Part shown: positions 33,153-44,822 of the stretch, piece by piece
How the letters are laid out: each line of letters begins with the position of its first letter
Position numbering within the stretch: the stretch's first letter is position 1
Origin: Nemophila menziesii
Taxonomy: Eukaryota; Streptophyta; Magnoliopsida; Boraginales; Hydrophyllaceae
Length of the DNA: 64,000 nt
Assembly: GCA_029959085.1 (NCBI GenBank)
Contig: JARWIR010000010.1
Coordinates: 16,513,001 to 16,577,000, forward strand
Direction of reading: 5' to 3'
Position numbers and translations under genes: made by a program
The notes under the pieces: generated by a model
What the model was told of the DNA's origin: nothing
The model's database searches: none
The model's input: only the letters and a program-made list of their open reading frames with translations

Positions 33153-33683
33153 TTTTTTTGGTCAAATACATAAAAAAGATTACCTACTAGGCTTAGAAAA
33201 AAACAACTTACTAATACTACTATAGAACTCAATCACCGAATCGCAAGGACAACTAGAAATGTCGATGTTACGTCTTACACACTTGGCCAGTCTGTCACGT
33301 ACACCATTAAACTCCTTTTTCACAGGAATCACTTTCCAATTTGGAAATCGTCCTATCCACCTCCAGGCTTCAGAAACCATTGGGCGGATCCTCCAATCGA
33401 TCCCCGTACGATGATTAATACCTTGAACCACTTCAAGGTTGTCAGAGTAGAAAAACTACTCTGAATACCGAGATCTGCTGCAGATCTCATGGCAAGGTGA
33501 ATAGCCCACGCTTTTCCCTCCACACTAATATTAATTGTTGCTCTCTTAGTGATCTTATGTATAATTTCGCCCTCCTTATTTACTGCTAAAGATACTATAC
33601 TAGATGGATCCCAAATGTTTATAAATGAAGAATCATTTAGCCAAATATTCTCGGTTTCATCCAGTAGGATCAGATTTTCTTCT
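33153..33683 (-). pseudogene. RNase H fragment of a LINE-type element, copy 1
   Basis: The - strand encodes a plant RNase H (RVT_3-like) domain that usually ends the pol of LINE or related sequences. It contains EGKAWAIH, SDNLEVVQGINHR, FPNWKVIPVKKEFN and RLAKCVRR-type motifs. A 1-bp loss near 33453 shifts the frame compared with copy 2, and other changes (NGVRD in place of NDVAD) have removed a catalytic-region Asp context. A T-run at the left edge could be the poly(A) tail of a 5'-truncated LINE insertion. Confidence 0.65.
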
Positions 33684-35300
33684 TCCTACATTACTCAAGG
33701 TGTTACAAGGAAACAAATGCACTACTTTATGTTATAATTTTTCTTAACCATAGGTGAAAGTGAGTGGCTAGATGAACAACCATTCAAGAGAATCCTTGAT
33801 CATGATGCACTTCAAGCAAGGTTTTTGGATTGTTTCTATCCACAAAGTATGAGGAAGAAAGACCAAGTTGAACTTGAAAATTTTAAAGAAGAAGTTGATG
33901 AGAGCTTAGGGGGAAACATGGACTAGATTTCAATGATAGTTGGAAAGGTACCCTCTTCATGGGTACACTCATCTGGTGCAGATCTCTATTTTTTATAAGG
34001 GTCTTGATCAAAGTGAAAGGTTACAAGTTGATAATCTCGGTGGTGGTGATTTTGTGTCAATGGATCCTACTAAGGCCGCACAAGCAATGGAGAAACTTAC
34101 TGACATTAAAAAAGTTGGCCAGTCTTGCTAACGCAAAGAGGTGTTTTAAATTTTATTAGTGAGTCCGTGATAGATGCCAAGTTTTCTACATTGGAGGATT
34201 AATTTAAACAGTTTGATATGGATGTGAAAGAAGGATTCCATATTCATTTAAATATTCTAATTGTGTCGCTAATGATAATGGTTGGGAGGATTGTCTAAGC
34301 AACCTAGAATCCGTGGTGTTCATATCCAATCGAGGTAACCACAATGTTGTTGGTCATGGCTATTTCAACCTAACCGTAATCATCCCAGATTCCAATGATC
34401 AAATCCTAATGGGGCGACAAATCAAGGAAATTATCAACAACGCCCCCAAGGACAAAATTTTCAACCAAGACCTCAAAATCAATTCCAAGGAGGCCAAAAG
34501 CCCGTTCAAGATTCTTATTTTGAGAGTCATTACTCAAAAAGCACTTCCCGAATATCCACAATAAAGTACCTCACATTCTCTTACTTGATGACTCAAGGGT
34601 ATTTGAATTCCAATCAAGAGGCATGGAAGTCCAACAATAAGAGAATAAATGAACATTCACCGGCATTAAAAATGCTTGAAAATCAGGTATCTCAAATTTC
34701 TAACCCTATGAATATGAGGCCATAACTACCTAACAATATTGAGAACCCGCGGAAGAATGAAGAGTATAACACGATTGTGCTAAGAAGTGGGAAGCAATTA
34801 CCCTCATCTTGTACAATGGTGAAAGAGAAAGAGTAAACCTCCGAGATGAAAGAGGTAGAGGAAGACATATAAGAGGTTGTTAACGAAGTGAATGACTCGG
34901 TGATAATGAAAGAAATTGTTGAAAAGATGTTCATAGCTAATAAGAAGAAAGAAGAAGTTGTTAGTGAGAATCGACCTCCTGCACGTTTTCCTATACATGT
35001 CCAAGATCAGAAACATGACAAAGAGTACAAGAAGTTCATGAACATGGTGAAGAGATTACAAATTAATTATCCATTTGTGAAGCCATCCAAGGTATTCCAA
35101 AGTATATGATTTTTATGAAGGAATTTATCTCCAACAAACACAAATATTTTGACGGGGAGATGGTTGGTTTGCTGGATGAATGTCATGCTATTTGTCAAAA
35201 CAAGTTGCTTCCAAAGTTGAAAGATCCCACGAGTTTCAATATTCCTATATCCATTGGTAAAGAGTGGACCATGAGAGCTTTATGTTTTTGGGTACGTGGT
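33684..35300 (+). pseudogene. gag and start of protease, decayed gypsy remnant, copy 1
   Basis: Homology to the intact Gag at 44823-47561 begins in the middle of the gag core (YITQGVTRKQMHY), continues with SEWLDEQPFKRILDHDALQARF, IFYKGLDQSERLQVDNLGGG, the Asn/Gln-rich segment and EYKKFMNMVKRLQIN, and stops in the protease region (SFNIPISIGKEW). Many stops and frameshifts are present. The zinc knuckle is not clearly preserved. The remnant is cut at about 35311 by an LTR start. Confidence 0.75.
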
Positions 35301-35311
35301 GTGGCCTAAGG

Positions 35312-36010
35312 TGTGATAAAATAATGATATAAATAAGTGCAAATACACACCCTAAACTAACACTGTAATGCAAGTATTACAGGACGTATGCAAGTTTTAA
35401 TGATAAGAAGATTCGTTCCTCGGGGACTGACGAAAATTAGAGAGAACTTATGCAATTTATCAAGTGCAGATATTAAAGGTAGAAAAGCTAATACGCTAGT
35501 AGGAAGAAGAGATAGACAAATATTTATTTGATTTTCTAATAAATAAACTAAATTATTAAACTAAAGACAGAAAATAAATAAAAGAAAGAAAAGAAGATAG
35601 TATGAAAGTCTAGCTTGAGTAATTAGCATGCAATCCCCACTAGTTTTGCCGTTCTAAACATGTAAGGGTAAATTATGTAGTATTTCCCTAATCGGTCCCA
35701 ATATGCTATCGGTAGTTTAAAATAGGATTTACCTGTGTCAATAAGGCTTCCTAAGCAAACTTTTCCTGTAATTGGTAAATAGTCACAAGAACTAAACCAT
35801 AGTGATTATCTAGCTAGGTTGGGTTGTCAGATCAGACCTAATACTAGACGTTATGTGCTAAACATGCAATTAAACACCGTTGTCAATGGTGACCTAATTA
35901 CTAGATGGTAATTCTATATGGGCGCGCATCCACAAGAACACAGAATATAAATTCAAACACATAAACAGAGAATAAAAACTATAATTCAATTTAAAACATT
36001 AAGTTCCCAA
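35312..36010 (-). repeat. Athila-type LTR fragment abutting copy 2 of the duplication
   Basis: It starts TGTGATAAAATAATGATA and resembles the LTRs at 30024 and 54602 more than the one at 9942. At 36010/36011 it changes abruptly into the sequence of the 9942-type LTR (ATTAGCTTAGG). The composite of two different LTRs marks the duplication boundary. Confidence 0.6.
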
Positions 36011-39000
36011 ATTAGCTTAGGTGGTTATGAGTGTTCAATTTAAGAGCAAGTAAATTGAATTTATGTTTTGTTCTCTAAACTAGTAAAACAAGAAAAAAAG
36101 ATAAGGATGCTAGTAAGAATCTATCTTATTGAAATGCGTTTCTATGAATAATGGGTGAATGGGTGATGTTTCATATTAACCAGGATTCTAGTTCAATCTA
36201 AGTTCTCTCAAGGGTGCACTTAGCTCTCTACCTTATTCATCTCTCGGCTTCCGGGTAGGTTTAAGTCCCTCTTACCCTATAGACTACGTAGCATGCGAAT
36301 ATCGTCTGATAAAAGGCAGTTGGCGCCTGTATACTAGTTTTGTAGTATCATCTGCCGGGTGTTAGGTCAATTACGACAAATCCTACTACTTTGGCTAGAG
36401 CACAAGTACAATTATAACACGTATACAAACAATGGAAATATAATTTAAAACCTAATTCAATTAAATACAAATATCCCAAATGCAATTAATAGCAAAACGA
36501 TAATCATTTGTTCATACAATAATAATTTTAAGCAAAAGATAAACTAATCATGCATAATATAACCATTGAATTAAATAGCTCAGAATTAATCTATAGACAA
36601 ATTAAGACTAATACTAAATTACCCAAAAGGTTTAGAGATGGAGAAGCGTAGACGTGTTGCGGTGAGGCTCCAACATTGTTTCTTCCTCCTCTAGATATTC
36701 CTGACTGCTTTTGTGGTTGAATTTCTTCTTGGAAACTGAGCTCCGGAAGCCAAAAGATGAGATAATACTGATATGAGCTGATATTTATAATGTTTAAATC
36801 TTTTGGGGTGGCATTTGGACTCATTTACATGACCTAGACCATCCCAAAAACGTTTTACTCCAAAAGGGGACATGTTCGAGTCACGCCAGCTGCAAAATGC
36901 ATAACTTCTTCATTACAACTTTGAATTGCAAAATTCAGTTGCCACACGACCGTGATTAAAATCCCTATTATTCAAACCTTCTATCGCGAGTCGAGTCTAG
37001 GAAAGCAAGACCTAAGTGGCCTCCCTAGTGAAACCTTGATTAACCTCTCCTATATGGAATTCGTCCACGGGATAGGCCTGAGAGGTCACTTTGGTAAAAC
37101 CTTTATTAAATCCTCCACACGACTTATTGAGTCCATTTGATGACCGAATGGATCACTCTAGTAAAACCTCAATTAAATAAGCCAGGTAGGTTATCGAGTC
37201 CGTCATCTAGTAAAACCTCGATTAAATACTCTAGAGGGGTTATCAAGTCTATCGAAGGACCTAAGAGATCACCTTGGTGAAACCATGATTAGATCTTCGA
37301 GCTAGGTTATTGAGTACATTGAATGACCTAAGGGACCAATCTGGTAAAACCTCAATTAAATCCTCTAAATAGGTTATCGAGTCTAGTGAATGACCTAAGG
37401 AGTGACTCGGGTAGAACCTTGATTAAATCCTCCAAAGGGTTTTATCGATTCTAGGAAAATACTTGAGGGGCCACTTTGGTAAAACATCATTTAAATCCTC
37501 CAAACAAGTTATCAAATCTAGTAAATTACCTAAGGGTTCACTCTGGTAAAACCTCGATTTAATCCTCCAGAATGGTCATCGAGTCCAGCGATTGACATAT
37601 GGAGTCACTCTGGTTAATCATTGAGCAAATATTCCAAATGGATTATTGAGTTCAGCGAATGGCCTAAGGGTCACTCATGTAAAACCTCGGTCCAATCTCC
37701 CAAAAAGGTTATTGAGTATGAAATTATTCCATTAATATGGAACTTTGACCTAAAACCTATGAAGGTTAACACAATCAATTTTAAGAAACCTTAGTACAAT
37801 ACATTGGAAAGGTTATCGAGTATTAAATTATTCCATCAACATGAAACTTAGACCTAAAACCTATGAAGTTTACCATGGTTGATCAAAGCAGCCTCAGTTC
37901 CATCTCTCATAAAAGTCACTGAGTATGAAATTATTTTATCAATATGGAATTTTGATATGAAATCTACAAATGTAAATATGTTTGATCTAAGAAACCTCCA
38001 TTTAATCTCTCATAAAGTTTACTGAGTATGAAATTATCCGCAACATGAAATTTTGATCTAAAACCTTTAAAGCTTAGCATAATTGATGTAAGAAACCTCG
38101 GTTTAATCTCTCATGTAGGTTATTGAGTATAAATTTTCCATCTACATAGAATTTCCACCTAAAACCTATGGATGTTAACACGATCGATCTAAGAAACCTT
38201 GGTTCAATCTCTTAGATGGGTTACCAAGTATGAAATTATTCCATCAACATGGAACTTTGACCTAAAACCTATAAAGGCTTACATGACCGATCCAAGAAAC
38301 CTCGGTCAAATCTCTCAGAAAGGTTTTCGAATATGAAATTATTACATCAACACGAAACATTGATTTAAAACCTATGAAGGTTAAAATCATGCATATAAGG
38401 AACCCCAGTTCAATCTCTTAGATGGGTTATTGTGTATGAATTTGTTCCATCAACATGGAACTTGGAACTAAAACCTATGAAGGTTACTTTGGGTGATCTA
38501 GGAAACCTTTTTACAATCTTGTTGAAAATTTATCGTGTAGATAATTATTCCATAACTATGTTACTTCAACCTAAAACCTATGAAGGTTAATTTGGTTGAT
38601 CTAAATAATCTTAGTTCAATATTGTATAAAAGTTATTGAGTACAACATTATTCCAGTGATGCAGAACACGACCTAAAACCTAATAAGGGTAATACGGCCG
38701 AACTAACAACCTCGATTCAATTTCTTATAAAATTTATCAAGTAAGAATCCATTCCAACAACACGGAGTGTACACCTTTAACCTAACTTGGTTGAACACGA
38801 TTAAACCTCCAAAAGACTTGGCAAGTCCCATTTACAGGAAATCTTGAGCGAAACCAATAAACTTGTCAGAAATCAAGCCCCAAATTTTTAATTGGTAGGT
38901 CGAAATAAGAAATGAGGCATGCGTTGAATTTTTCTGTTAAAGGTAAAAAGTGTAAACTACCATCTTTGTGAGCAATTACTTGATGTGGAAAAAGGCACAT

Positions 39001-40251
39001 ATAAGATGGTAAAAGAGAAAATGCCCATCTTTGCTAGGATAACGTCATACAATGTCAACCAACCACCAACGATATATCCTAAATCAAGAAAGGTGAATTC
39101 AAGATTAGAGGAAAATATGTTAGATATATTATCAGTCTAGAAGTGAAAATATCACTTTATTCTCAATGGGCCTCTCGGAAGAATGCCAGAAGGAAAAAAT
39201 GATTATGACATGATAAAAAGAGAAAAGGAAAAACCAGAGATCCAAAAAGTTTGAATATATATATGACCTCCAAACAACATCAGTTTCAAAAGCAAAAAGA
39301 AAACAAGTCCTTCAAGCTAGCGACGACGATCCAGATGAAGAATTCGAAGAAGGAAAACCAACATCATATTTGGAGGAAAGGGGAGGGGGGAGGAGTGTCG
39401 ACCAAGGTGGCAATTTGGGTGTTCTCGAAAACCCATTTTAACTCTGAGTGAGTTGTGTAGAATTCGTCATGTAGCTGGCGCATGCTGAAATGTTTTACAA
39501 TAGATTCCTCAAAGTGAACCGACTAAAAGGAAGTACTTTCCTCCCCTGAGGAGTCGCATCGACATGCTCTCGCAAATCCTTGATAATCTTGTCCTTCTAC
39601 TTCAACTCGTCATGAAGATCGCTCAGTTCTTTGAAAACTTAGACGTTTACCTCAAAATGCATTTATTTAGAGAAAAGGTGAGGTGCAGACTACGTGCAAT
39701 CCTCTTCCATGGCCTCAACGGTGGCACTGCACGACATAGACATCACGATAAATTTTATAACTGATCATGGAAAGACCGATGGTATAGATTTGAACTCGAA
39801 ACTGAAGAGAGAGAAACATGTGTGGGATGTGCTTAAGTCACATTTATTTATATAAGGCAAAGTGAAAAAATAATGAAACAGGATTGGCCCGAATAGGATA
39901 TATATAGGTCATGAAGAAGTCCAAAGAAATAGGAAGACTCACCCCCGTGATCGACGTAAACAATGAAGGAACCAAGAATAAGTAATGAAGACGTCCCTTA
40001 AAAGACATAAATGAGGCACTTGATCGTGTAAAGTTAGTGGGAACCACAAAAAAGGATTATCGAGTACATAATGACACAATTTTTGATAAAATCAAACCAA
40101 CACATTTAAATAAAAATAAAAGGGAAAACCATATGCATGGAGAACACACGTGATATTTCATGATAAAGATCTGAAAAAGTTCATAAGCTCGACCTCGGTT
40201 CAACCTACTAAGGGAAAATAGATCCCGTGTACCCCCGACGAAAAGGGAGTC
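36011..40251. repeat. Segmental duplication, left block, copy 2 (first part)
   Basis: Counterpart of 10089-15329. It holds an LTR fragment (36011 to about 36940), the 68-bp array (about 36945-37700) with one unit partly deleted near 37195, the uninterrupted 100-bp array (37700-38810) and noncoding sequence to 40251. It lacks the MULE of copy 1. No genes are seen; the small frames at 36591, 36952, 39251 and 39564 mirror copy 1 noncoding sequence. Confidence 0.9.
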
Positions 40252-41814
40252 TGGTGGTCCTTTTTGTGTTCTAAAAATAAATGCAAATGCTAATCGAACC
40301 ACAACCGCAAGTGTACGGTTGTCCCAAGTAGTAATAACTGATAGATCAGATTCGTTCCAAGGACGGATGGTTGATCACAATGTTTAGCAAGTAGTGATTG
40401 ATGCACTTATGAATGTAAAAGATAATAAAATATTTGTTTGATTTTGTTTATTAAAGCTAATGAATGAAATACAAATTATAAATGCAAGTAAAAGCTAAGA
40501 CGCAAGTAAAATGAATGAAAAACGCAATATGAGATGTAGCACTTGAGAACGCAAGGATCCTCCTAATCCTATTTCCTAACTTATGTTGTTTAAGGGCTAA
40601 ATTAGTCAATTACAATGGTCGGGATTCTAATATCCTTATACCCCCGTCAGGGTGGACTATAAGGCGATCCTAAAGTGTCACTAGTCCCGTCAGGGTAAAT
40701 ATGATCCACCTTCGGATGTTTAAGTTTTATTACCTCATTGGCCCTAGAATTAGCTAAGTTCGTCAGAATCAATAGCTTTTATTTTAGTTTCAATAAATAT
40801 TTCCGTACCTAAACCCTCCGTCAGGATGATCCAATCGCCACTAATTGGAATAGCCTAGATACTAACACCTGTTCTTAGTTAGCTACTCCAAAAACAGTAA
40901 AATAATCTCAATTTATTGAAAAGAGTAAAAGCCCTAATTTAATTTAATTCAATAAAAACCCAAATTCAACATTCGTTATTTCATAAAATTAGGATTCACC
41001 CATTGTTTGTTCTCAAGCACTATGAATTGTTTAGCTCATATTAAAAAGAAATTCTAAATTAAAAATAAAGGAATTCATATTTGATTACAAAATTAAAGAT
41101 AAGAAAAACCTAATTTCCGGAATAGGAATGACTACGAACGGAGATATAGACCCTCTCCAGCTCTTGTAGCTTCTTCTTCTCCCTTCCGTTGACTTCTCTC
41201 TGGTGTTTAATCTTGTAGAATGTGAATTCTGTGAAAAATAGAAGTCCAGACCTCCTTTTATAAGTGCAAATTCGGACTAGGGCTTGGACCAGAAAATAAA
41301 AGCCTAATTAAATGTCCAAGCCCACTTTCTAAGCCCAAAATCCCGTAACTGATGATAGGCCTTCACTAAAACAGCTTTTCCCGATTCGTTACAACTCCGA
41401 TTGACCTCATTCCAGTTGCTAAAGTTCCGTAACTCGATAAGGAATGATTTCTCTTCAAAGGTCAACGGCTAGATCATCGCTTAAGTACCTCGAAATCAGC
41501 AATCTATGGCCTGGAAAATGGATTTTCAGCTCTAAAAATAATATCTTCGGGATTTCTTTTCAAATCTTGACTCTATCTTTTGATCTTTGACTTTCTCATC
41601 GGATTCCTCTCCTAGCTAACATCTAAAACCTGTAAACTTTACACTAAAAATACCAATATTACGCGCAAAAGTTTAATAAATTAAAAATGCTAGAAATAAA
41701 AAGGGAATTCCGGATTATTGCATATTTAGTCCAAAAGTCTATCAAATTAATTAAATAAACACCAAAAATGATGTCTCCCAAGGGTCGAAAATAAGAACAA
41801 TTAGGGAGACATCA
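40252..41814 (-). repeat. 3' LTR of the 9.0-kb element
   Basis: 1563 bp; on the - strand it starts TGATGTCTCCC and ends GGACCACCA. CCCGTCAGGG-type segments recur inside. In sense orientation a TATATAA-like box is not obvious. Confidence 0.93.
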
Positions 41815-41831
41815 AGACCCCCAACTCAAAC
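41815..41831 (-). promoter_or_regulatory. 3' polypurine tract of the 9.0-kb element
   Basis: On the - strand GTTTGAGTTGGGGGTCT abuts the 3' LTR start. It is the same tract as at 7068-7084. Confidence 0.8.
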
Positions 41832-43260
41832 CTTTGTCGTCCCGACAAAGTAAAACAAAACAAAGGGGTAGAAGTAAGCGTATAAACAAGTAGAAGCTAG
41901 CAAATAAACCCTAAAGCAATTCTCAAAATAAATCTCATATAGCAAACTCTAGAAACTAATATACACATACACTAATCATGCAACATCAAACATAAATAAT
42001 CTCAATCATAAAATTAAAGTCGCAATGCTTGAAGGTTACACTTGTACTCATCTCTGTATGATGGCTATAGGGTGGTCATTAATCCTAACTCGCTTTGAAC
42101 GCTCCACCTAGTGTATTCCCTATCAACAGAATTATAAATTCACTATGCTCTTAGGAATCACGAGGTCTTTACGGTTATAATATTGGCTTAAGGACGGGTG
42201 TGGATGTATATTTGGTAAATTTGAAGTGAGCTTTTGGCTCTCTCCTCACTTACCATCAACAGTGTCCTCGAGCTTGAGTTAACGCTCAAAAGATGTTCTC
42301 ACTCACCCATATACGCAACAATGTAGCGTCCCATGTCTACCCACTATAAACAAGATGATTTTCAGAAAAATTCCACTTTGCCGGATGTTTTATTCATTCA
42401 TATTTTTCTTTTTCTTTTCTTTTCTCTTTTTTTTTGTACAGAAGCAAACCTTGTTCCCGGTTTTGATGAATCCGGGTTCCCGGTTCCTACTGTGTAGATT
42501 TTCAAAATTTTTCATTTTTTTTTTCTTTTTCATTTTTCTTCATTCCCGGCAAAGGGTTACAAGTACATATCATCTGCAATTGTGCTACAATACAAAGCAC
42601 ATCAATCCCAACCCATTAAATTCCCCATAAGTGGTCCCACCACCCCAAACTCAAGCTCGAGACATGTCTCAGGATTGTGATTCAAGTGCGGGTCATATGG
42701 TCATGCCTAATAATCTAAGGGATAATGGCTTATATCGTGGCTACAAAGAAAAGGCTAAGGCTCAAAGTGGGCTAAGACGGATAATAATTAATACAAGGGA
42801 TAGACGGCTAAAAAGGCACAAATGGCTAACAAAGAACTGCCCCTATCATTTTCCTAAGTACATAGCTTGTCTTTAGTTCATATCTAGGTGGGTTCTCTAC
42901 TAATTAGGATTTCACGTTCTACACACCAAACATATTCCTTGAGTACAAGCTTACTTCATTTGCATTGTTCATTAATTTTTCCTATCAATTACCTATGTTC
43001 GCATGCAATTGTAAGTGCGTTTTATATCAATCCCTAAAGTCCACTATTTACTATCATAGATTCATCAAAAGTATGCTTAAAGGGACATTTAAAATCTTCT
43101 ACAGTCAAACGCAACTCCGAAAATTATTTTATTGAAAGCAAATAAAACAAATAACACATAAAAAACTGGGATGAGGCAACGAACCCCACCCCAAACTCAA
43201 AAATGAGTCGTGTCCCCACGACTCGAAAAGACTCAAAGCAATAAAATAATATACACTAAA
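41832..43260 (-). other. Noncoding 3' internal region of the 9.0-kb element
   Basis: No ORF of note. It contains polypurine-like TTGAGTTTGGGGT on the - strand at 42642-42654 and 43188-43200. A poorly preserved palindromic segment (TTCCCGGTTTTGATGAATCC, GGGTTCCCGGTTCC) lies near 42448-42486, with T-runs at 42420 and 42512. It is collinear with 60201-61671 of the second element. Confidence 0.7.
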
Positions 43261-43661
43261 TGAGAAGGGATAGAAAACGTATCTGAACCAGCGCGAGGCT
43301 GGTTGTCGGTGTTGCGTCCATGAACTTTATCTTGCGTCTAGACATCGTAAGTTGTGCTTTGAACAAGTAAAGTTCAACTTGTTTGTAACGTTTCCCAAAA
43401 TAGCGCACCTCGTATCCTGATTCTCTTCCAACACCTTGATTTTCGATTCCAACCCATCATCGGATCATTTGCCTCCTCATTTTCAGGTTCCTCAATCACT
43501 TCCCTCTTCTTAGGATTAGCCTTAGTTTGAACCTCTTCAGTCTTGTGTTTGAAACGTGAAATAGGAATCTCACTAGCTTGTTCTTGAGTAGCACCAAAAG
43601 TGTTTCTGTTTCTTGGAGAATTCCTTCGATAAGTACACATGAAAACGGTTCTGATAAGCAT
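43261..43661 (-). pseudogene. Internally deleted ORF2 of the 9.0-kb element
   Basis: The start ATG at 43661 lies about 9 bp after a polypurine-like motif (43670-43682), as in the intact copy at 62988. The first about 70 codons (SPRNRNTFGATQEQASEIP, a basic patch and an acidic stretch) align with the N-terminus of that copy. The sequence then jumps to its C-terminal coiled-coil part (LEENQE-like at about 43430). The central conserved domain, roughly 900 bp, is deleted and the frame is lost. Confidence 0.75.
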
Positions 43662-44029
43662 CTCTTTCCACCCCAAACTCAAAACTTCAAATAGTGAGAA
43701 GCTAAGGCTTAGAACTTTGATGTTTTGAGGCTTAAGACTTGAAGATTATGGTGGAATATGAGATGGGTAAAGGCTAATTGATGCGGGGGAAGAGGGAATT
43801 GGATTTAATTTGAAGCTTGGATGAAGAACAATTGGAGAAAAGTGGGACTTTAATCATATTTTTCGGATGGGAGATGAGTTGATTGCATGTTGTTGTGGTG
43901 AAAGAGAGCAAGATTTGAGGATTGTGTGGTTGTTGATGATGATGTTCAGGAAATTCTAGGTTTTGGGAGTGTTTTTGGAGGCTGGGTTGAAGAAGGAGGT
44001 AAAAATCTAGGGCTAAAAAGCTTCAAAAC

Positions 44030-44108
44030 GGCCCTGTCACAGATGAAACCGGGTACCCGCATTTGCAAATGCGGGGCCCCAGTTTCGCATCGCTGTGTCG
44101 ACGCGAAA

Positions 44109-44143
<35 letters not shown>

Positions 44144-44193
44144 AATTTTTTTTTGGGCGTCTGAAATGACGCAATAATTTTTTTTCTTTTATT

Positions 44194-44236
<43 letters not shown>

Positions 44237-44620
44237 TCAAAACGCAGCCAAAACGCGGGACCCAAAACGCGGGGTCAGAGAATCGCCCTTCGAAACCGGG
44301 TTCCCGCATTTGCAAATGCGGGTACCCGCATTCTCGTCGATGGCGCGAGCCAAGACGCACCAAAACGCGACCTCCCAAGACGCGGGGTCAGAGAATTTGG
44401 AAAAGAACAGCTCCGAAACCGGGTGCCCGCATTTGCAAATGCGGGTACCCGGTTTGTGTCGATGGCGCGAATCCAAAACGCAGCAAAACGCAGTGGTGAC
44501 GCAGCAAAACGCGGGACCCAAGACGCAGGGTCAGAAAGTTGGAATTTTTAGCTTTCGAAACCGGGTACCCGCATTTGCAAATGCGGGGACCCGGTTTGGC
44601 CCCTGGAACACCACAAATTT
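44030..44620 (-). repeat. Palindromic tandem array of the 9.0-kb element
   Basis: Four units share the perfect 20-bp palindrome CCCGCATTTGCAAATGCGGG, centred at about 44066, 44313, 44436 and 44578. Most are extended outward by near-palindromic AAACCGGGTA / TACCCGGTTT arms. Between them lie AAAACGCAGCAAAACGC and AAGACGCGGGGTCAGA segments. The period is 123-142 bp; the first interval is enlarged to 247 bp by two long T-runs (44110-44139 and 44195-44233). The short open frames here come from the repeat and the T-runs. Confidence 0.85.
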
Positions 44621-44642
44621 TTCTCCTATTTTCGCCTTTTCG

Positions 44643-44654
44643 ACCCCAAACTCA
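44643..44654 (-). promoter_or_regulatory. Polypurine-like motif upstream of the palindromic array
   Basis: TGAGTTTGGGGT on the - strand, one base short of the 13-mer. It has the same relative place as 6565-6577 and 63946-63958. Confidence 0.5.
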
Positions 44655-44778
44655 TGACCTTTTTATCCCTGAAATCATCAAAAACAACTACCCTTCCTCA
44701 TTTCTTAATAATAAACACTAAAACCAAACTATTCTAAATTGCAAAAAATTTAAAAACTCAGCTAATATACAAAGAATT

Positions 44779-44817
44779 GGCTTTTGTTTAACGTCGTTAA
44801 GCTCGACGGGTTACCTC
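44779..44817 (-). other. 39-bp conserved block after the gag-pro stop
   Basis: Identical in sense orientation to 6398-6436 of the decayed pol-bearing element, starting 5 bp after the stop codon. It is conserved in a noncoding position between elements whose flanks have diverged. Confidence 0.8.
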
Positions 44818-44822
44818 ATTCA

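Larger units (their letters stand above)
28905..34040. repeat. Segmental duplication, right block, copy 1
   Basis: This block is collinear with 51779-58619 after removing the element at 52542-54235 there. Over 30024-30500 I count about 5 differences, roughly 1 percent, far fewer than in the left block. Confidence 0.9.

Noticed and set aside
44023..44265. Lys-rich frame on the - strand
   Set aside because: It reads through two T-runs in the palindromic array; poly-Lys is an artefact.
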